A stretch of DNA of 64,000 nucleotides from Rhabditoides inermis (lineage: Eukaryota; Nematoda; Chromadorea; Rhabditida; Rhabditidae): assembly GCA_963966185.1 (NCBI GenBank), contig CAWZYM010000071.1:107001-171000 (forward strand). Direction: 5' to 3'. The notes under the pieces were generated by a model. It had not been told where the DNA came from. It saw nothing but the letters and a program-made list of their open reading frames with translations, and searched no databases. A program made the position numbers and the translations under genes. Shown here piece after piece: positions 61,562 through 64,000 of the stretch. Numbering within the stretch: position 1 is the stretch's first letter; every line of letters begins with the position of its first letter.

Positions 61562-63327
61562 CAGCTGACGGAGCCCCGCCTACTTAACAGCTGATTTCGT
61601 ATATTTTACGTTGTATTCGTCAAATTGATGTATTACTTGAGATGTTTTGAGTGCAGTTTAGTTTAGAAAAATTGTACATTTGTAACTACATTTATAAAAT
61701 ATTCCGTAATCAATATTACAGTAATTGAAATCGGTCTGAAAAGTCTACGCGCTCAGCTGTTTGGTTGTGACGAGAGAGCGTGCATATATAAGAGGTTCAG
61801 ACAAAACGCGACGCATCAGCTGACGCGTCGCGGCTCTCACCCCACTCACGCATTTTAGGCCTAAATTCCGATCATATGTTTTACCCTGTCGTTTTTGAAA
61901 CTTCATTATTTTAAACTTATTTGTTCTATATTTCATGTGATTTTGTGTCGCGGTTACTATTTTGTGTTTTTCTATATCAATTTCTTTTATGTATTGTGTT
62001 GTCGTGCATTGCGTATTGTGCGGCTTTTTCTATTGCTGGCTGTAGTTTTCAAAATTGTAGGACTTTTAAATACATTATTCATAAGCATGTCCTTTAAAAC
62101 ACATAATGTACGACACTGCCTGTTGTACCCCTTTTCTTGTACTCTCGTGGTTCTGCTCTTACTTATGCACCCTCCTATCAGTTTGTCTCCAGCACCACTT
62201 GCCTTGTTGCACCATAAAAAAGTCACAATCTCCAGCAAGCAGATGTCTGTGACGTGATAGCGTTCAGAATCGATTGCGATCAGCTGTCTCGCGCATTAGA
62301 ATCGAAAGAATTTATTGGTTGCTTCCCGTTGGCAGGCCAGCTGATTTTGACTGCAGGGCTGATCTAGGCTATCAGCTGCTGCTGCGATTCGGTCTCGCTG
62401 TCGATAGGCCGTCCGTTTTTTTTCTACTTTAAACCGTCTTGAGTAGCAGTGCTCTCCGCAGCGAGTGTGTTCTCTTGTCTGCTCGTTGCTGCTGCGGCTG
62501 CTGCGTATGTGAGAGATCCGCGCAGCATGTGCTGTGCTTCCTTTCCTCTCTCGTCTTCTCGCGCTCACTCGCCTCGCTCATCACTCCTCAACTCGCCACT
62601 CTCTCTCCAAGCATATCAGCCGTTTTCTCAGCTGCTAGCCTGCGCTGTACTCGCATCTACTACGCGCCACGGAATCAATCGTGGAAGATCGTTTGAGCTC
62701 TGCGTGCGCATTTCCTGTCATATGGTATTACCGTCTTCGTTGTCCTTGTTTGTCTTTGTCTCTTGAAAGGGGTACGTCAATCAGCTGATGCCTTGTGGAG
62801 TCCATCTCATGGTCGTTTTCACCCCACTCTGCATGCTCTGCCTCTGCTCTGACTCAACTCTGGCGCGTTGCCAGACCCGCCTCTGATTGGGTGCGTGTGT
62901 AATCGATGTCCCACTCACTTGCAATCAGCTGATCGGAGGGGCGGGAAGAGTGTCTCGAGCCGTTCGATTGCCCTCCCTATATCAACTGATCGTCTGTGTG
63001 TATGCCAAGTTTCGCTGTACGTGCGTCTTATTTCGTTATTGCCTTTCACTCCTGTTCAATCTGCACTTCCCTCAATTTTAAGGGTATGTGATGTTCTTGT
63101 ATGCAGCTCCTTCTTTACGCTAAATTGACACATTTGCAAAAATGTTTCAACTAAAATTGGCATTATTTAAACACGAGAGTTTTACGATTATTGTTCCGCT
63201 CGCCACATAATTGTTTTGAAGAGAAGTTTACAATCGCGATTGCACTATTGTTGGCTATTGTGGCAGGGTGAGTAGGACTATGTGCACTTTTGCATGTGCG
63301 CGTCTGCGGTCCGTCATCTATCAGCTG
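61562..63327 (+). promoter_or_regulatory. Cluster of eleven CAGCTG E-boxes upstream of the AP-4 gene
   Basis: CAGCTG occurs at 61562, 61588, 61754, 61817, 62281, 62338, 62373, 62629, 62782, 62926 and 63322. Most copies are extended to TCAGCTG, and several to ATCAGCTGA(T/C), which is the preferred AP-4 site. The region lies between the end of UBXN4 and the first coding exon of the AP-4 homologue. A feedback-regulated promoter or enhancer is inferred; binding is not shown by sequence alone. The rest of this 2.3-kb stretch has no convincing exon, though 5'UTR exons of the AP-4 gene may be here. Confidence 0.6.
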
Positions 63328-63673
63328 ACTGACCTTGTCTTTGCCCCGCGTACCGTACACACGCCACTTTCTTCTTATCACAACACGCCGCTCTCTTGAT
63401 AGGGTGTGATGGCAAGATAATGTTTGCTTTTGGCAACTGTGAAGTAGAGACAATGAGAAAAAAATTTAAAAATAGTGATAATGTATGCATCGCGATTCTA
63501 GATCTCTGACTTATATCACTGTCACTTACAAGCGTCTATTTTCAGGTAATCCCCGGGCGCCCTTTGCAGAGGTGTGCTCGTTTGTTGTTGGAGTGTCAGT
63601 AGCTGACTAGGTGAGTCGCACAGTCTTCATGAACATTCGATACTCATCTCTGTATTTCAGAAGGACGGCCAGG

Positions 63674-64000
63674 ATGGTTCGATCGGATTCGGCTGAAGAG
63701 GAGCTGCAGGCTGTGGAGAAGATCGAGGTGGACGATGACGATGTGGAGGACTACGTGCTCGGAGGCTCCGGAGTGGGCGGAGCTGGAGTGGGTGGAGCTT
63801 GGCCCGCGCACGGACAGGGTCCCTACACGGGACGGTGAGTGAGAATGAGCTTGATTGAGCAGTGTACCACGTGTGGGTTGCAGGCCAAACGTGGTTCGCT
63901 CGGACGAGTCGCTGTCTCCGCTGGGAGAGGGCAGTGGAGTGGGCGAGGGAGACAGGAGACTGCGTCGCCAGATCGCCAACTGCAACGAGCGCCGTCGCAT
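63674..64000 (+). CDS. hlh-11: bHLH transcription factor AP-4 (hlh-11), 5' part only
   Basis: AP-4 proteins are homodimeric bHLH-leucine-zipper factors that bind CAGCTG and regulate growth and metabolic genes. Two exons are seen: exon 1 from the ATG at 63674 (MVRSDSAEEELQAVEKIEVD, acidic, then a Gly-rich stretch) to the donor near 63834, and exon 2 from about 63883 to the window end. Exon 2 carries VVRSDESLSPLGEGSG and reaches the basic region RLRRQIANCNERRRM. Human AP-4 reads RREIANSNERRRM at this place, a signature distinct from other bHLH proteins. The helix-loop-helix and zippers lie beyond the window. Confidence 0.85.

Noticed and set aside
62296..63128. Short frames on both strands upstream of AP-4
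   Set aside because: No homology and no consistent splice sites; the region is better explained as regulatory DNA or untranslated exons.

Overview
The window looks like nuclear DNA of a nematode. It carries a cluster of three transthyretin-like (TTR-52/TTL family, PF01060) secreted-protein genes, a family expanded mainly in nematodes. It also carries single-copy metazoan genes (HELQ, WRN, MED19, ATAD2, VPS51, UBXN4, AP-4) broken into many short exons by short GT-AG introns. No species can be named from the sequence alone. Genes lie on both strands with no operon structure that I can prove. Several start codons sit directly behind a 3' splice-like site (VPS51, UBXN4, the OTU gene), which suggests either 5'UTR introns or spliced-leader trans-splicing.

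Layout. 0-1.5 kb: 3' part of a dual-specificity phosphatase (+). 1.9-7.1 kb: HELQ DNA-repair helicase (-). 7.9-10 kb: NAD glycerol-3-phosphate dehydrogenase (-). 11.9-13 kb: four-helix claudin-like membrane protein (+). 13.4-14.6 kb: Mediator subunit MED19 (-). 14.7-27.9 kb: a repeat-rich block with fold-back elements, a nested transposon insertion, a LINE relic, a tRNA-derived element, one unrecognised gene (18.8-19.9 kb, +) and a decayed coiled-coil pseudogene. 28-33.2 kb: four small secreted-protein genes (-), three of them transthyretin-like. 33.9-39.7 kb: WRN-type RecQ helicase (-). 40.4-44.3 kb: OTUD4/ALG13-type OTU-Tudor protein whose catalytic residues appear lost (+). 45.5-46.9 kb: guanine deaminase (+). 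47.3-53.4 kb: ATAD2/LEX-1 bromodomain AAA ATPase (-). 53.8-57.1 kb: VPS51 (+). 57.9-59.0 kb: a 132-bp tandem array. 59.7-61.3 kb: UBXN4 (+). 61.4-63.7 kb: a regulatory region with eleven CAGCTG boxes in front of an AP-4 (hlh-11) bHLH gene that runs off the end.

Two helicases (HELQ, WRN) act in DNA repair. MED19, ATAD2 and AP-4 act in transcription or chromatin. VPS51 and UBXN4 act in trafficking and ER-associated degradation. They look like ordinary neighbours rather than one pathway.

The most distinctive genome-wide feature is that introns are packed with purine/pyrimidine simple repeats and GC-box-like motifs. These show strand polarity: purine-rich next to donors, pyrimidine-rich next to acceptors. 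The best leads are the CAGCTG cluster upstream of AP-4, the apparently dead OTU domain, the nested transposon with an empty-site paralogue, and a dispersed 42-bp repeat that has probably been exonised once.
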